A stretch of 64,000 nt of DNA from Eudorina sp. 2006-703-Eu-15 (lineage: Eukaryota > Chlorophyta > Chlorophyceae > Chlamydomonadales > Volvocaceae). The notes beneath the pieces are model-generated. The model worked only from the letters and a program-made list of their open reading frames with translations, was not told the origin of the DNA and made no database searches. Below are positions 9,838-22,857 of this stretch, piece after piece (within the stretch, counting starts at the first letter, position 1; the number at the start of each line of letters is the position of its first letter). The DNA is taken from assembly GCA_003117195.1 (NCBI GenBank), contig BDSI01000028.1:186001-250000 (forward strand). The letters are read 5' to 3'. Position numbers and translations under genes: made by a program.

Positions 9838-12800
9838 TCCGGCGGGTAGGACGCACGTGCTGGTGATGTAGCGGCGCCACGACGCGTCACCATAACCGAA
9901 CGTTTTCCACTCAGCTGCTGGCTTGTGGCCAGTACCTGCGTGCGGCCTGTGAGGGTGCTAGATATGGGTGGTGTGCGGTAATAGAGAAGTACACGGAACC
10001 ATACGGAGAGGCAGCCGGGTGGTTGGGGAATGCGAAAGAGCGTCATGCCCCGCAGCAGCCGCTGCTGGCCCAGGGGTCGGAGCGCCCCGCGAGTGCGTTT
10101 CACCCCTCGTGTGACAGCAGCCTGGCAGGCGCAACCTGCGGGACACTTTGACCGATTTCACCCAATCGGGGTGCCGCCTATACAGGTTTCATGCAACTTG
10201 ACGGTTGAGGGCCTCGCCTCTTTGGCGATGCGGAGCAAGAAGGAGGGAGGAACTGTACCACAGGCTGACGTTCCCGCAGCCGCCTGGCTAGGATGGATGC
10301 AGTCTCGCCGTCAAGCGTTGCGGGAGTGGGTGGGAGAGCGCGTGCGCGGCAGGGCATGCAGCGGCTGTCGGTGAATGGACGGACTCGGTGAGTGCTGCAC
10401 CTGCTTTACTGATACCGTATCGTTTTCACGACATGCATGGGGTTTTTCGATGCACGACGCAACCTGGTGTGCGGAATCCTGCAATACACACGAATGCAGG
10501 ATGCACATACAACACGGAAGTTGCCTTGATGGGTGCGAAAACTGCGGTCCGGATCGAGCTCATGCGCCAGGTTGGGTGCACCCTGCTGAAGCACACATAC
10601 GCCGTGATGACGCGGCACGAACGCGAAAATGTGCCGCATCGTGTTTTCATGTGCTAGCTGGGCCCTGCTCTGCTCAACCCAATCGACCCTCCGGTCTTGG
10701 TGGGTCTTGGTGGGGCAGCTCACGGGCGGGCAAAGTAGCAGACCCGTCCACAGCAACTTTTGGCTGCCGCAGGTAGGCAGCGGCATAGGATGCGGAAGGA
10801 TTTTGTATTATATTAGTTTATAACAGAAGAGAGTGAGCAACGATCGATTTATTTCGCACGAACAAAATGGAACAACGTGCATGTAGCGCCTTTCATGCAT
10901 GGACCAGGCTGTCCGTGTCAGGCGAGGTGTGGGAGTGGTGCCGGAGGTGTTGCGGCCGTGACGCTTGCGGGCCATGATGCTGGTGTTCCTCATCGTTTGG
11001 GTGACGGCCCGACGTTTGGAGTGCGAGGCGCGTTCCCCTGCCTGGCCGCGAACACACCGGCGCTGATGGGAGTGCCGACCCCGGGTGGTCTGCAACCCCG
11101 CCGGTAGAGACCCAGATGTGCAAGTCGGCGGGCGTGTCGGGCATGCCGGGCACGTTTCCGACTGCTCATGGCCAGCCGGGTAGTCGGGTGGGGGTTTGCT
11201 AGGCAGGTTTAAGACAGGCGACGGACCCCGAGGGGGTTGGAGATGCAAAAACCCGTGCCCAAGCCTGCTGCCCAAGGCAAGCGGACCCAGGCAAATAATC
11301 CTGGTGTGAGGCAGCCGCCGTTGCGGCACCCTTCGTTCAATTTAATGTTAACGTGTGGGCGTGGACGCTGCAGGCCGGTGGGCGGGTTGGATGTCCCCCC
11401 TCGGAGCCCCAGGCCAGAAGGATGTGATGCGCACCTGGAAAGGACACGCCGTGTGTGTGATGAGGTGCAGCGGGGTGCTTCGGGGCGCCTTCAGTGGTGA
11501 GCTGCTCAGGCAGCTCAGGCCGCGCCATGTCTCGCCGTGCGATGTGCAGTCCGAATGCACGGACCGACGGCCCACGCCCTCAAGAGAGCCGAGCACGCGC
11601 GTGGCTTCGTCGTCATCTGTGGGCTTCACTCGCGGCAGTGCCTCTACACCTTCCCGTCGTCTGGATTATTGCCGTGATGGGTGCGTGACGGAGCCAGCCG
11701 GCGGGAAGTGGAAATGATCCGGTTCAGGTCACCTACCTCCTCGGGTCCCTGCCCTTCTGGCCAGTAATCGCTCCGGTTTGATGTGCTGCCGATCGCACAA
11801 CTCTCGCATCCGTTAATGTCGCACTGAGCAAGCACGTTCGTACATACCAATGGGGCTCCCGCGCTGTCAGGGATTTGCGGATGGAGTTGCGGTGTGGATG
11901 GCAGAACGGTGGCAAATAATAACGGCGGATGTGCTCTGCTGAAGTCGCGGTGTGGCCTGGCGGTGTCTAATGGTAATGATTCTGCAATTTTGGAGAGTGT
12001 CTTGGTGCGAAAGTAATAGGATGTCGTGTCAACCGCTGAAAGGGATGTCACTTGTGCAACCGCGAAGGTCCAGGGAGCAGGAGGGGAGGACACAATGGCT
12101 GAAGGTTGCTGGTGGGGGCTGGTGATTTTGGCGGGGCTCGGGTGGGGGGGAGGGATCGGAGGGCGCAGTGCGGCGCCGGAGAACTGTGGCTGAGTGAGAA
12201 AGCGAGGCAGGCCTACAGCTGAATCAAGGTTTGATGGTTCATGTTGCTGGATGCGAACATGCTGTCAAGTGGTGCGGATGTCTTTTTCAGGGCTTGCACT
12301 ATGTATGTGTTCTTCGTGCAGGCCCCGGAGGGAGTGAGGGCGGGAGGAATGGAGGCAAAGTTGGGTGGATGCATGATAGTTTCGGTGACGGGTTGCGTTG
12401 TCGATCGAGCTGCACGGGGCCGGGCGGCACTGCCTCTTCCACACTTTTGCCGCATTCGCAGATTGCACCCTTGCACACACGGCACGTGTCGTCCACGGAG
12501 CAACTCCCGCGATGGGAGAGTACTCTGCCCGCTCGCTGCTCCATCTCCTCTGCAGTCGGGCTGCATGTCTTTTCATGTCGCCATTCATACATTTGCCGTC
12601 CTACATCACTCAGAAGAATGCGCATTGCGTTGTGAGAGACAGGGGCCTGTGGGCGCATGTACTGCCCGGCAGGCGGGTGGGCGGCCACCGGTGATAGCCT
12701 TGCGGCCCGCGCGCTCCAGTGCTGGCCAACACGGTTTTATTGTCGCGAACTAATCGGAGTTACCTGGTAGTCGCAGGGTCTGCGGGGTGCGGTTGAGCAT

Positions 12801-13877
12801 CCATGGTCGATTACAAGCATGGGGGAGAGGCGGCTGCTTCGCTTGCGGTCGGTTGGTTATGGTTCCTGTAGTGCGTCATCTGGATTCACCACCGGGTGTT
12901 TTTTGGCGGTTGCTCATCACGGCCCCATGGCAAGAGGCACATCACGAACAGTCTTCTGAGGGAAGTTAGCGCCTGAGCTCATCATCTGCGGTGTCCGTGT
13001 TCTGCGACGGGCAGCAGGGACGTCGCTGGCTTGCATTTGCACCCGAAGTGCCGTTACCCAGTGCTCTGCGTGCTTTTATCCCACCTGCATTGCTGCATGT
13101 AACAACAAATGAGGCTCGTTGCGCACTGAATCGATTTGGGTATGATACAATGCGGTGATGCCGTGACTGCTTGGCTCTGGGGTCAGCTCGAAAGGAAAGA
13201 TTCGCGCATCGCGATTGCACCAACTAACTAACGACCCACGTGGCGTGGCGCGACTTGCTCCGGGTCGCCGTTTCATGATCAACGGATTACTCACAAGATG
13301 CACGCACTGCTTAGGTGTCAGCCTACGCCAGCTGAATGTTGCAGCCACAAATGTTTGGCGGCACACCATGGACGGCACCAGCGGAAGTCGTGACGCACTG
13401 CAGCAGCCTGCAACCTCTTTCGCGACCCGTGGGTCTCCAACGACCTCACGCAGCGAATGCGCCCCGCCCACATCTGTTCCAATACCAATAAATAGTATTT
13501 GAATGCCGAGGGAAACTGGTTATGTTGGCAAAAAAACCGGCCTAACAGGGAATCTGTTAGTTCAGTCGGTCAGAGTCAGACTTGGGGCGCTTACGAAGGC
13601 CGGCCGACATCAGCTTGGGACAGAAGCAAGGGCTGTTAAGAGAGTCGTAAAAACGAAGCTTGCTTGGTATTTGAGTTTCTCAACTCTTCTTGTTTACATC
13701 TGGCACAAAGCTTTGACATTCCAAGGACGCCTTCATACCTTGCCAAAGGCCAAGCCCGTCTTATCGTCTTCCTTTTTCGTCGCACTGATTGACCATCCTT
13801 TTCCGACCGACCACACGTTAAGTGCGCTGAGTCCTGCGTGACACTCTCTTTTTGTGATCAGACTTTGAACCCAACAG
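9838..13877. other. 4-kb intergenic stretch without supported genes
   Basis: This interval separates the two PMP3-like genes. I examined both strands for phased exons and family motifs and found none convincing. The open frames of 110-170 codons near 10800-11300, 12240-12750, 13076-13471 and 13503-13841 have irregular composition and no domain signature. The last 50 bp before 13878 should include the 5' UTR of the second PMP3 gene. Confidence 0.45.
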
Positions 13878-14913
13878 ATGGCTCTGACTTGGGGAGGTGA
13901 GCTTTGAGCTGCAGCGCTTTGGGGACCGCTGCTTGCAGCCAGAGACCCGGGTGTGCTGCTGCTACTGCTGGCCGAGATATGCCCAGCTGATGACGTTGTG
14001 TTTGTGCCGGGCTCGAACTGTCCAGGGCTACGTCGCGCATCCCTTAGGCCCGTCGGGCATATGCCCGTGCGTGCGTGCGCGTCGATTCGACAGCTGCGGC
14101 GCAACGTGGCGTCCCAACCCACCTGCGACCGAAAGCCCCGCGCTGCAATGATTCCGCTCGGCTTCCCTGCTGTGCAGATATCGGCAAGTTCATCCTTGCC
14201 GTGATCCTCCCCCCGCTGGGTGTGCTGACCGAGACGGAGAGCCTCAACCGCACCTTTTGGCTCAACGTGCTGCTCACCCTCATAGGCTACATACCGGGTA
14301 AGGCACGCGAGGCAGAGAGGCTGATCGGGCTTTGCAAGGGATGGGATGTGTTGTTTTTAAGGATGTTGCAGCGGACCCCGCGGGTCATCGGTGACAGCCA
14401 TCGGCGACAGCCGAAGCTTCCTCACCAAACACTGTGTATAGGAGGTGCTTGCCGGCCGATGCTGCGTGCAGTGACTGGGTGGGCGTGTTCAAAAGGGGAC
14501 GACCCATGTATGGCTTGCGACGTTTGTGCGGTGCCAAACGTGCTGCTAGGAGCCCCTTACGTACGACAAGGGGCTGAGAGGGAGAAACGGCCGAAGAGCC
14601 ATCGTTGTCCTGAATAACGCCGTCCATCCCTTGGACCAAATAGTGCATACGCAATTCGTGCCGGGCAGGTTTGGGTTGGTACTTGTGAATGCCCCGATAC
14701 CTACCTATGATATATTAGTGGCCGGGCCGCACATACGGTACGTGTGTGCCGCTGGACTTGGCCTCTTACTTGTATATCCTGTCAGCCCTCACGCACCCGC
14801 CCGGGTTCGTTCTTCGGGTTTATTTATTTTCTCAATTTAACCCGCCCTCCAAACTCCCGCACTTCTGGGTCGTAGGAATCATCCACGCCTTCTACGTGAT
14901 CTTGCGCTACTGA
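13878..14913 (+). CDS. RCI2: PMP3/RCI2 family small membrane proteolipid, 58 residues
   Basis: Three exons, 13878-13896, 14178-14297 and 14876-14913, join in phase to a 58-residue protein, the normal size for the family. It starts MALTWGDIGKFILAVILPPL and has the classic helix 1 with LPPLGV. It continues through LNRTFWLNVLLTLIGYIPG into the second helix (IIHAFYVILRY) and stops. The start is chosen because exon 1 supplies the family's short N-terminus and the first base of the Asp codon completed by exon 2. The protein should sit in the plasma membrane as a two-helix hairpin and influence ion homeostasis under stress. The last intron is at the same place and phase as in the gene at 8984, so the two are paralogues; this one keeps the canonical form. 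That intron also carries a dispersed repeat (14357-14436). Confidence 0.93.
14357..14436 (-). repeat. Dispersed retroelement-like 3' end, family A (PMP3 intron)
   Basis: Read on the - strand, this ends CGATGACCCGCGGGGTCC then GCTGCAACATCCTTA. It shares most of its length with 29555-29625, including the upstream GGTGAGGAAGCTTCGGCTG. The GACCC/GGGTC pair forms a small stem-loop. It lies inside the last intron of the 58-residue PMP3 gene, antisense to it. Confidence 0.75.
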
Positions 14914-16245
14914 TGGCCGGTGCGTGGATCTAACCAACGCTGCCAGGCGCTCGGGTGGTGATCCAGGTGGCACCCCAGACACGAGCCTATCATGGCGGAC
15001 GAGTCCACAGCCGCAAACTGGCCCACCAGGGCCCAACTGCCTGGATACCTGTACGGTGTGCAGGGTAGCATCTGCGGTGAAGCGGTGTGCGTCAAGATGT
15101 GTCCGCCCAGTGCCGTGAACGGACAGAGCGATGCCTGCAGAGCCCTGACTGCCCACGCACCGGGGCGCTCCTCACGAAACCAAGACCCGCGGGGTGCTGT
15201 ATGTGTCGTGGTGAACAGCCAGGTGCCTGACGTGCTGTCCGGTGCTGCGGGGTCAGTCGCGCGGGAAAGGGAGGGACAGCAGATCTTTCCGATGCAATAA
15301 CGCATATGTATCAAGAGCTGCAGAAGTCGCTGATTGAGTACGGGGTCAACAGCGGGTCTGGGTTCGGCAGCGGAGAAGCGCGACACAACAGACCACGGCA
15401 TTCCTCCGCAGCAAAGACGAGCGAGTTGGATTTGGCGGTGCTGCGTCTGCCGAGGAAGCTCCCCTGCGAAAGCCGGCGCCCTTGCTATGGTTTCCGGTTT
15501 GGAGGAACCCCTTGTAGTCGAGGGGTGGCTGGATGCGTCAGCCATGTGGTGGTGTTGAAATCTTGGACACGGGGTGACAGGCTCTTGAAGGTTGTAAGAA
15601 ACAAATGTACCTGCTGCCAGGCCCTCCGTGCTCCGGTGCCATGTGCGTGTACGGCGCTGAAGAACGAATGATGAGCTGCAGCCATGGATGGTAAAATCTG
15701 GTTTTAGGGGGTCATTAACAAGGTCCGCTGGTGTTGAAGTGCCCATGGCAGTCCGCCTCGTGCCGTGGCAGTGGACGAGCCAGGGACTGTCGCAATGCTC
15801 ACGCGACGGCCTGTAACGGAAATGTATTTGGGCTGGTTGATTGGTATATATTTACTTATGAACGGCCCGCGCACGAGGAGCTGCAGCGTCGGGGCCGACG
15901 AATAGAATTCGTGTCGTACCAGTCGCGGGGGCACCTAGACATGGCATCTTAGCTTTGGCAACTGAGGGTCGCATAACAGAAGGATTAGATGCACGATTGT
16001 CCCCAAATTATCTTCATGTTCCCTCTTTAGTGTTGTGACGGAAGTCGTTCGTCTTGGTTTACAAAGTTTACGAGCCGAACGGCTTACACTTTTGATTTTG
16101 CTATATCACAATCAAGTTTATACGAATAGCTGCTTGAGTTTTGCCATGAAGAATCCCCGGCCGCCTGCAATCCGGTAACCTGGCGGCGGTCGGCCGGCCT
16201 TGCGCTGGTTAGTTAATATTATTCAATAAATATAATTAAGGGAAA
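14914..16245. other. Intergenic between PMP3 and UTP15
   Basis: No gene is supported here. A 279-codon open frame on the - strand (14907-15746) overlaps the end of the PMP3 gene, lacks any motif and has no splice partners, so I treat it as chance. The final 200 bp before the UTP15 start are AT-rich (AATATAATTAAGG-type sequence) and may be the promoter and 5' UTR. Confidence 0.5.
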
Positions 16246-19200
16246 ATGGAGTACGAGCCTGCGGAGTACCAAAAACTTCAAATCCGGCAGTATGCGCCGA
16301 GGAGCATCCGTGAGACAGCTGAAGGGAAATACTGGCGGAGATTCAAGGCACCGATATTAGCAAAACAGGTTCGCAAATTGATTGCGTGGTTGCCGGCGGA
16401 GTTGGACTGGTCCCGTACCCCCAAAATGTCGCCCCAGCACGTACACCTTTCTTCTTGGCATGGATGCGCAGTTCGGCGCCGTCAGCCACATCGACTTCTG
16501 CCAGCAGTATCCCCACAACATAGCCGTGACTGCTTCAACACGGGTATGTCGGGTTGTGACCTTCGTCGTCACCGCCGTATGCGTGAATGCTCTGGAATGC
16601 AGTCTCCCTTGGCTTGTAATCCTCATCAGACTCGGCACGCATCACCAATCCGTGGCTGATGCTCCTTTCGAGCGTCCATGTACTTTGTTGCGCAGCCTTG
16701 GGCTGTGGGTCCGCACGGAGGTCAGACACCAACCTGTGGGCCTGTTATCATGGGACCATCGGGCCGACTGCGGCTCGGTGTACCCTAGCACTCTCGATCT
16801 GCACGACCATTGCCGCCATTGGGTGGCCCACCGTGATGTCATCCTTCGGTCCTCTCCGTCCAGGTAATTCTGTACAACGGTCAGGCCCCGGGCGTGGTCA
16901 GCCGCACCATCAGCCGCTTCAAGGACATCGCCTACTCGGGATGCTTCAGATCGGATGGGCGCCTGGTGGTGGCGGGGGGCCAGGATGGCATCGTGCAGGT
17001 GAGGGTCGGGGCCGGCCGGGATGGAGGGGCTACCCAGGTGGCCCTGGTTGGGGATCAGAGGGTCCTCACAGAAGGCCCTCCGTTCCGCCAGTTGGTCGAA
17101 AACCTGGGGAGGCGGCGACTGGGCGGAGCTAGGCTTTGGTCGGGGTACGGGCGCATGGCGTTGGGGCCAGGGGTACCCGGTTTACTACGGCATGAGGACT
17201 GGTGCAGGGAGCAGCGGCGTGTGCACGTCATTCGCGCTCGGAGCTGGCAGGCGGCGACATTGTAAATGGAGTGCGGTCAAGCGTGCCAACGGATTGCTAA
17301 GCTCGGACAGTGATGCTCGCCCCTCCGTATCTGCGCAGCTGTATGCTGTACTTGTGTACGTGCTCGGTATCGCCAAGGCACACATGCGATGCCCGCATGT
17401 CGGTCGGACACGGGCCAAATTGCCTCTCCGCCCCTCGCCCAGCGCTGCGCCACCACGTCCGTCTTTGTATCCTAGCTTTCCGCACAAACAGGTGTCTTGA
17501 CGTGCAATCTCCGGATACCGTTGCGCTGACAGTCGGCGCAGCCCCAGCTGTCCGCCCACATGGGTGCGTGCCCCTTACCCTCACCCGCGCGTGTCAACTC
17601 AACGCTCCGTCGGCCCCGGCCAATGCGCTCGGCCCCGCCAGGTCTTCGACGCCGGCAGCCGGTCCGTGCTGCGCCAGTTCAAGCTCCACAAGCGTCCCAC
17701 CCGTGTCGCCCGGTTCGGGGCTGACAAGCTGCACGTGCTGTCCGGAAGTGACGACGTGACCGTGCGGTGGTGGGACGTGGCCTCGGGCACCCAGGTCCTC
17801 CGATTGGACGGCCACCGAGATTACGTGCGTGCCGCCGCGGCCAGCCCCAACTCCCCCGACACCTGGGCCACGGGCGGGTACGACCACACGGTCAAGCTGT
17901 GGGATGTGCGGACGGGGAGTTCCGCTGTCATGGATCTGGATCACGGCGCGCCCGTGGAGGACCTGGCGTTCTTCCCCACAGGTACGGCGTCGCGTACATT
18001 GTACGATGGCAGAAGAGGGGGGCGGGACGACCTGACGATGGACCTGACTGTACAGATGGCAACACGGCGCTCCCACGTCGCGCTTTTACGCCGCGTGCCT
18101 CTGCGAACCCATATCGGCCCCGGCCCTCGACATTTCGCTAGCTGAGCGCGCTGGTCGGTCAGCCACTGCACGCCGTCCGCCTGACACCGCCGCTCCATGT
18201 GTCCAGGCTCCCTGGCTGTCACCGCGGGTGGGAACTACCTGTGCGTTTGGGACCTGCTGGGCGGCGGGCGGCTGCTCAAGCGGCTGGACAACTTCCAGAA
18301 GACTGTCACGTGCGTGCGAATGTCGCCGCTGGCGGGACCCGAATCAGCGGCCGCGCCACGGATGCTGGCGGGCTCACTGGACGGCCACGTGAAGGTGCGA
18401 ACGACGGATGTCGGAGGTGGGGAGGCCGTGAGGTGTGGGCGTGCATGCGGAGTGCTTCGGGGGACCGGGTGCGGCGAGGCCGCGGGCCGTATCCTTCGCG
18501 ATGCCGCACATAGGCACAAGGGACAAAGGACATCCCAGTACGCGATGCCGCTTCTCCAAGCCAGGATCAGCCTGCTCTGGCCGCCTCCGTGCCGTCAACA
18601 TCCAATGTATCAGCTGCACGGGCTCAGGTATCGACCTGTCCACGGTCGGGTCCCAACGGCTGATGACCCGCGCTGCTCAGTAACCTCCGTTCCCTTTCTC
18701 CCCCCTGGCTACCTCATAATCCCTACCGCCAACCTGCTGGCGGTCGCCGTCACGTTTCGCGTGTCCGCAGGTATTCGAGCTGGACTCGTTCCGGGTGACC
18801 CACGCCTCCAAGTACCCGGGCCCTGTGTTGAGTCTGGGGCTGTCCCCGGACTGCCGGCTGCTGGCGGTGGGGATGGCGGACGGCACGCTGTCGGTGCGGA
18901 AGCACGCGCGGCCGCGGGCGGTGGCGGGGGCGCCGGGGATGCCGCCGAGCAGGCCCAGGTGGGCGCGGGGCTCAGGACGGGCGGGGACGCGCACTGGGCG
19001 TGAAGCTGTGCTGTTCGGCGGCGGTATGCAGCATGTTGCATTGGCGCACGAGTCACGAGCCACTGGAATCAACACAGAGCGGGCTGCAGGTGGTGCGAGT
19101 GCTGAGACCTTGACGGCTGAAGCGGGAATTAGGTCTCACACACGACGTTTTAAAGACAGTTCGTATATTGCTGCTGCGCTCCTCGGATTCTGGATCATTT

Positions 19201-21009
19201 TTACGGCAGCTGGTAGAGATCAGTGGAGGAGGGCTCCAACGTCTGAACAGCGACGTTTCGCGGGGCCAGAAGTGAGCGAAGCCAGGAATATGGACCTTCC
19301 ATGCATCTCCGTGAATATGCCATAACCGTGCGACATGGCGCATGTATTGCGGCCTCCGGCCGCGGGTTGCGAATGGCGCTGGAGGCAGAAAAAAGGGGAT
19401 CAGGGCCCCCCTTTTTCATGTATGGCGTCATGACTCGATTTTTCTGATCCGTGCATACCTTTCTCACTGGCACGGTCCCCCCTGGATGCTGACCATCGCG
19501 TGTCACCAGGTACCAGCCTCGCCTGACTGCGGCCAACTACCGCTACTTTATTCGGGGGCAAAACAGCCGGGCGGCCGCGGCGGACTTCCGAGTCCGAAAG
19601 CAGCGGCAGGCGCGGCTACAAGCGTACGACAAAATGCTGCGACAATTCAGGTGGGCAGCTGTCAGGTCTGCGGCAGGGGTAAAACGCAGCGCCTGGGTGC
19701 GCGGCTTTTGCAGAACCGTACAAGTGGCTGTGATGGGTCCAAAAAGGGAGGATGTCGTAGCCATATATGCCTTGACGATGTCGTGCCTGCGAAAACTCGC
19801 GGCCTGTTAACGAAGTCATTGCCATCCCAGCTCGATCTAGCACTTGAAGCCCATAGTCGGGCGGGGAGGAAGCTTCCATCGACAGTGCTGCTGCTGCCGC
19901 GTGGGTTCCTTCATGTGCGGCATTTGAGGTGCGTTGCGCACACGCTGTGGAGGGCAGCTGTGTCTCCACCGGGCGGCGGCCTTGTCGCTCATGTCGCAAA
20001 CAGGTCCTGGTGACGGTGGATGAGTGGGGTTTGGGGACTACCATCCCGGTCACATCGCTGCCTTCCTTGACCTCCTCCACCTCCGCATGGTGCCCACTGG
20101 GCTGTCCCTCCCCACCAGGTACCGGGAGGCCCTGGACGCGGCGCTGGCCACCCGGCAGCCCGAGGTGGTGGCCTCGGTGCTGGAGGAGCTGGCGGCGCGG
20201 GGAGGCGTTGGGGGAGCGCTGGGCGGCCGGGACGCGGCGGGCCTGAAGCCGCTGCTGCGGCATCTGGTGCGGTACATAGCGGAGCCCAGGTACGGAGCGA
20301 TACGGAGAGCCGCAGGGGGACCCGATGTGGCGGCATGGATCTTCCATGTCGGACGCGGGTCTCGCCGTGGGAGAGGTCAAGCGCATTGTTCGGTGGAAAC
20401 GTGGGAGCTGTGGGATGTGGTGCGATGTGGCACAGCAGCACCAAGGTGTCTGGGGAGCGACCTGAATGGTTCTCGCAGGGAGATCCGTCAGATTCGTTGG
20501 AGGGTCGAAGGCGACATGCGGTCGGTCATCCAACCAGTTGGGTCGCATGGGATGCATGGGACGAGCAGGTTCAGGGGCTGCTGTGCTTGTGGTGTTTTGG
20601 GGGAGGAGCAGGGCAGGCTACGATCTCCATACGTATTGCGTTCGGATGTGTTATGAACACCGAGCAGGATAATAGCCCAGGCGGCCACGTTCACGCATTG
20701 CATCAAGTTATTATGCTTTGCTTTCATGCATTCAGTGCATTTATCATTCGCATGTGCCTTGGCCACGCGCACAGGTACACGCGGCTGTTGTCCAACGTGG
20801 GCCATCGGCTCCTGGACACCTACACGGAGGTTGTCGGTGTTTCTCCCGACGTGGACCGCCTGCTGGGGGCACTGCGGGACCGCCTGGCGGAGGAGCTGGG
20901 CGTGCAGGCAGCGTTGGCGCAGCTGGCGGGGGCGCTGGAGCCGCTGCTGGCGGTCTCATTGGCGACCCTGGGGTCTGGACCAGGGTTTGGCAGCGAGGGG
21001 GGTTTGTAA
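16246..21009 (+). CDS. UTP15: UTP15, U3 small nucleolar RNA-associated WD40 protein (complete)
   Basis: UTP15 is a t-UTP subcomplex member of the nucleolar small-subunit processome, needed for pre-18S rRNA processing and rDNA transcription. Nine exons give about 530 residues, close to the human protein: 16246-16368, 16472-16543, 16864-16998, 17642-17981, 18207-18394, 18771-18958, 19510-19650, 20119-20289, 20775-21009. All phases close. Exon 1 has KYWRRFKAPILAKQ, the family's YW-x-x-(F/Y)K start. The WD40 propeller spans roughly residues 42-350, with FGAVSHIDFCQQYPHNIAVT, SRFKDIAYSGCFRSDGRLVV, SGSDDVTVRWWDV, GGYDHTVKLWDVRTG and GNYLCVWDLLGGGRLLKRL. The linker has TAANYRYFIRG. The UTP15 C-terminal domain contains YREALDAALATRQPEVV and YTRLLSNVGHRLLDTY. 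I skip the intron between 19650 and 20119 because LRQFR joins YREAL directly, as in homologues. Very high confidence. Confidence 0.97.
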
Positions 21010-22857
21010 GATTGTAACACAACGAAGGGCGGCCTTTGACTCTGGAGCCGAAGGCGCATTCGGGCTGATCGGACTGTAGGGCAACGTTTTTTGCGGTGTG
21101 CGGCAGGCCTGACGCGCGCCGGGGCGCGAAATGTGGTTGGCGCGTGTATGTTGTCGTACGTACATGTATGATAGGCTACGGGGAGCTCGAGATGTTGGGT
21201 TCCAGGTGAGGTCCCCGGCACCACCACCACCTTGAGGGGAAGGAGACAGAGCGTACGGGCGTTGATACCGTACACTGAAATGTCCACGGATGTCCACGGA
21301 CGTGTGGGGCGACGGACGGACAATTCAACAGCTGCGCGGGTGGCGGCGGAGGTTCACCAGCTCCACGCCACGATGTCTATGTTGCCGGTGGAGTCGCTGG
21401 GCGAAGCCTGGCACGGCTGAGGGCACTCGGATCGACATGCAGCAGGCGGCTGACTGCCCGACTGGTCACGGCTGCCTGGGGGTCCAGTGCGCGGGGTGTG
21501 TGTCGGATACGGTACGCAGATGGAACGATGAGAGAAGCGCTCTGCCGGTAGGTAGGTAGGTAGGTAAGGTAGGTAGGTAGGTATGGAGGCATGAGGGAGA
21601 CAGGACCTGATATCGATCACCGCCCCTGGGGTCAGCGACCGCGCCAGGCCGTGAGTGTCCGCCGGGGAGGCGCGATTGCGTCCCTCTCCTCCCCCGTTGC
21701 AATGCGGCGGCACTCACCGACTGCTGCTGGCTGGTGCGCGAGGATAGGCGATGGGCAACGGTGTGTTTGTACCGCAGTTTATGCCGCGGCCGTCATGTTT
21801 TTCGACGCAAACAGGGCGCGTTCTTTCTTGCAAGGCTGCGCTGGTTTGAACACTACCGGACTTGCTCGCCGATGGGCGTCCGGGTCGCTGCAGTTGCGCG
21901 AGTTCGTCAACGTCGTTGCGACAACCGGGTCAATACCGACGAAGGTTGTAATTAAACAGGCACAGGCATCCATCACGTACGGCAACCCATCATCGGCCAG
22001 GCGGTCATCACTGATGCTGAAAAGCAAAGCCATGAGCACTTTTTTGTGCTTCGCCGTGCGCTGAGCTAAGCTGTCGGATGGATCATTGCGTGCATCCTGG
22101 ACGCTGACTGATATTGAACGCTCTGCTCCTGATATTGCAATGGTGCACATCCGGTGCAGCGGCAGACATATACATTTCAGGGCACAACGAACGGTGACTT
22201 TTACAGCAGCAATCAACAGTTGCCTTGAATGTGTGTCACATGGCTCGGAATCCCGTGCGCGCGCAAACACGATAGCGGTCATCGCAAGCAGGTAGCTAAT
22301 AAGTGAACCCTACAACTATGCCTATACCTCCGTGGACATCCGCCAGGCTTGTTACGCAAGGCAGATATTGTCTGATCGAGGCGCCATGGCCGGGTATGAC
22401 CTGCCAGTTCGGCGAGGTTATGATGACGGCGGACTTCCTGCCGCGTGCCTGCCATGCGAACGCGCGCCTACTACTGCTGATTTCAGACCTCTCTTTAGAC
22501 CCTATCACAGCGGACCATATCACCCACCACGAGCGACGAATCACATCAATCCACGCACCTTAACACGCGCACGCTTGCTTAGCAGCGAGCAGCACGTATG
22601 CATGTCCGTCACACGCACCTACAGCTTTCGTGTGTGAGCGCGCATCAATGCATGCATGTGCAGCTTACGAAAACCTCCCGCTTTAATATGCATATGCTGG
22701 ATCACTTGCTCCTGAAGTTCCCATTAATAAATCAATAAAAACAACCGAACCCGAGCTGACCCCAGTGACGAGCCCAAACATGACTGAGGCAGCCCGCCAT
22801 GCGAGACGACGCCGGGGCGCGTCACGCACAGCACGCACGCTGTGTCGACGCGTGTCG
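21010..22857. other. Intergenic between UTP15 and an SGNH hydrolase; no gene seen
   Basis: No supported coding exon. A GGTA microsatellite lies at 21547-21583. The largest open frames (157 and 167 codons, on opposite strands around 21600-22280) overlap each other and carry no family signal. The region converges on the 3' end of the hydrolase gene. Confidence 0.5.
21547..21583. repeat. GGTA microsatellite
   Basis: Tandem GGTA units, about nine copies, with one interruption (GGTAA) in the middle. Confidence 0.9.

Noticed and set aside
14907..15746. 279-codon open frame on the - strand
   Set aside because: It overlaps the 3' end of the PMP3 gene, has irregular residue composition and no motif or splice partner; long chance frames are common in GC-rich DNA.
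21591..22282. Overlapping 157- and 167-codon frames on opposite strands
   Set aside because: Each is the other's shadow and neither has a motif or phased introns.
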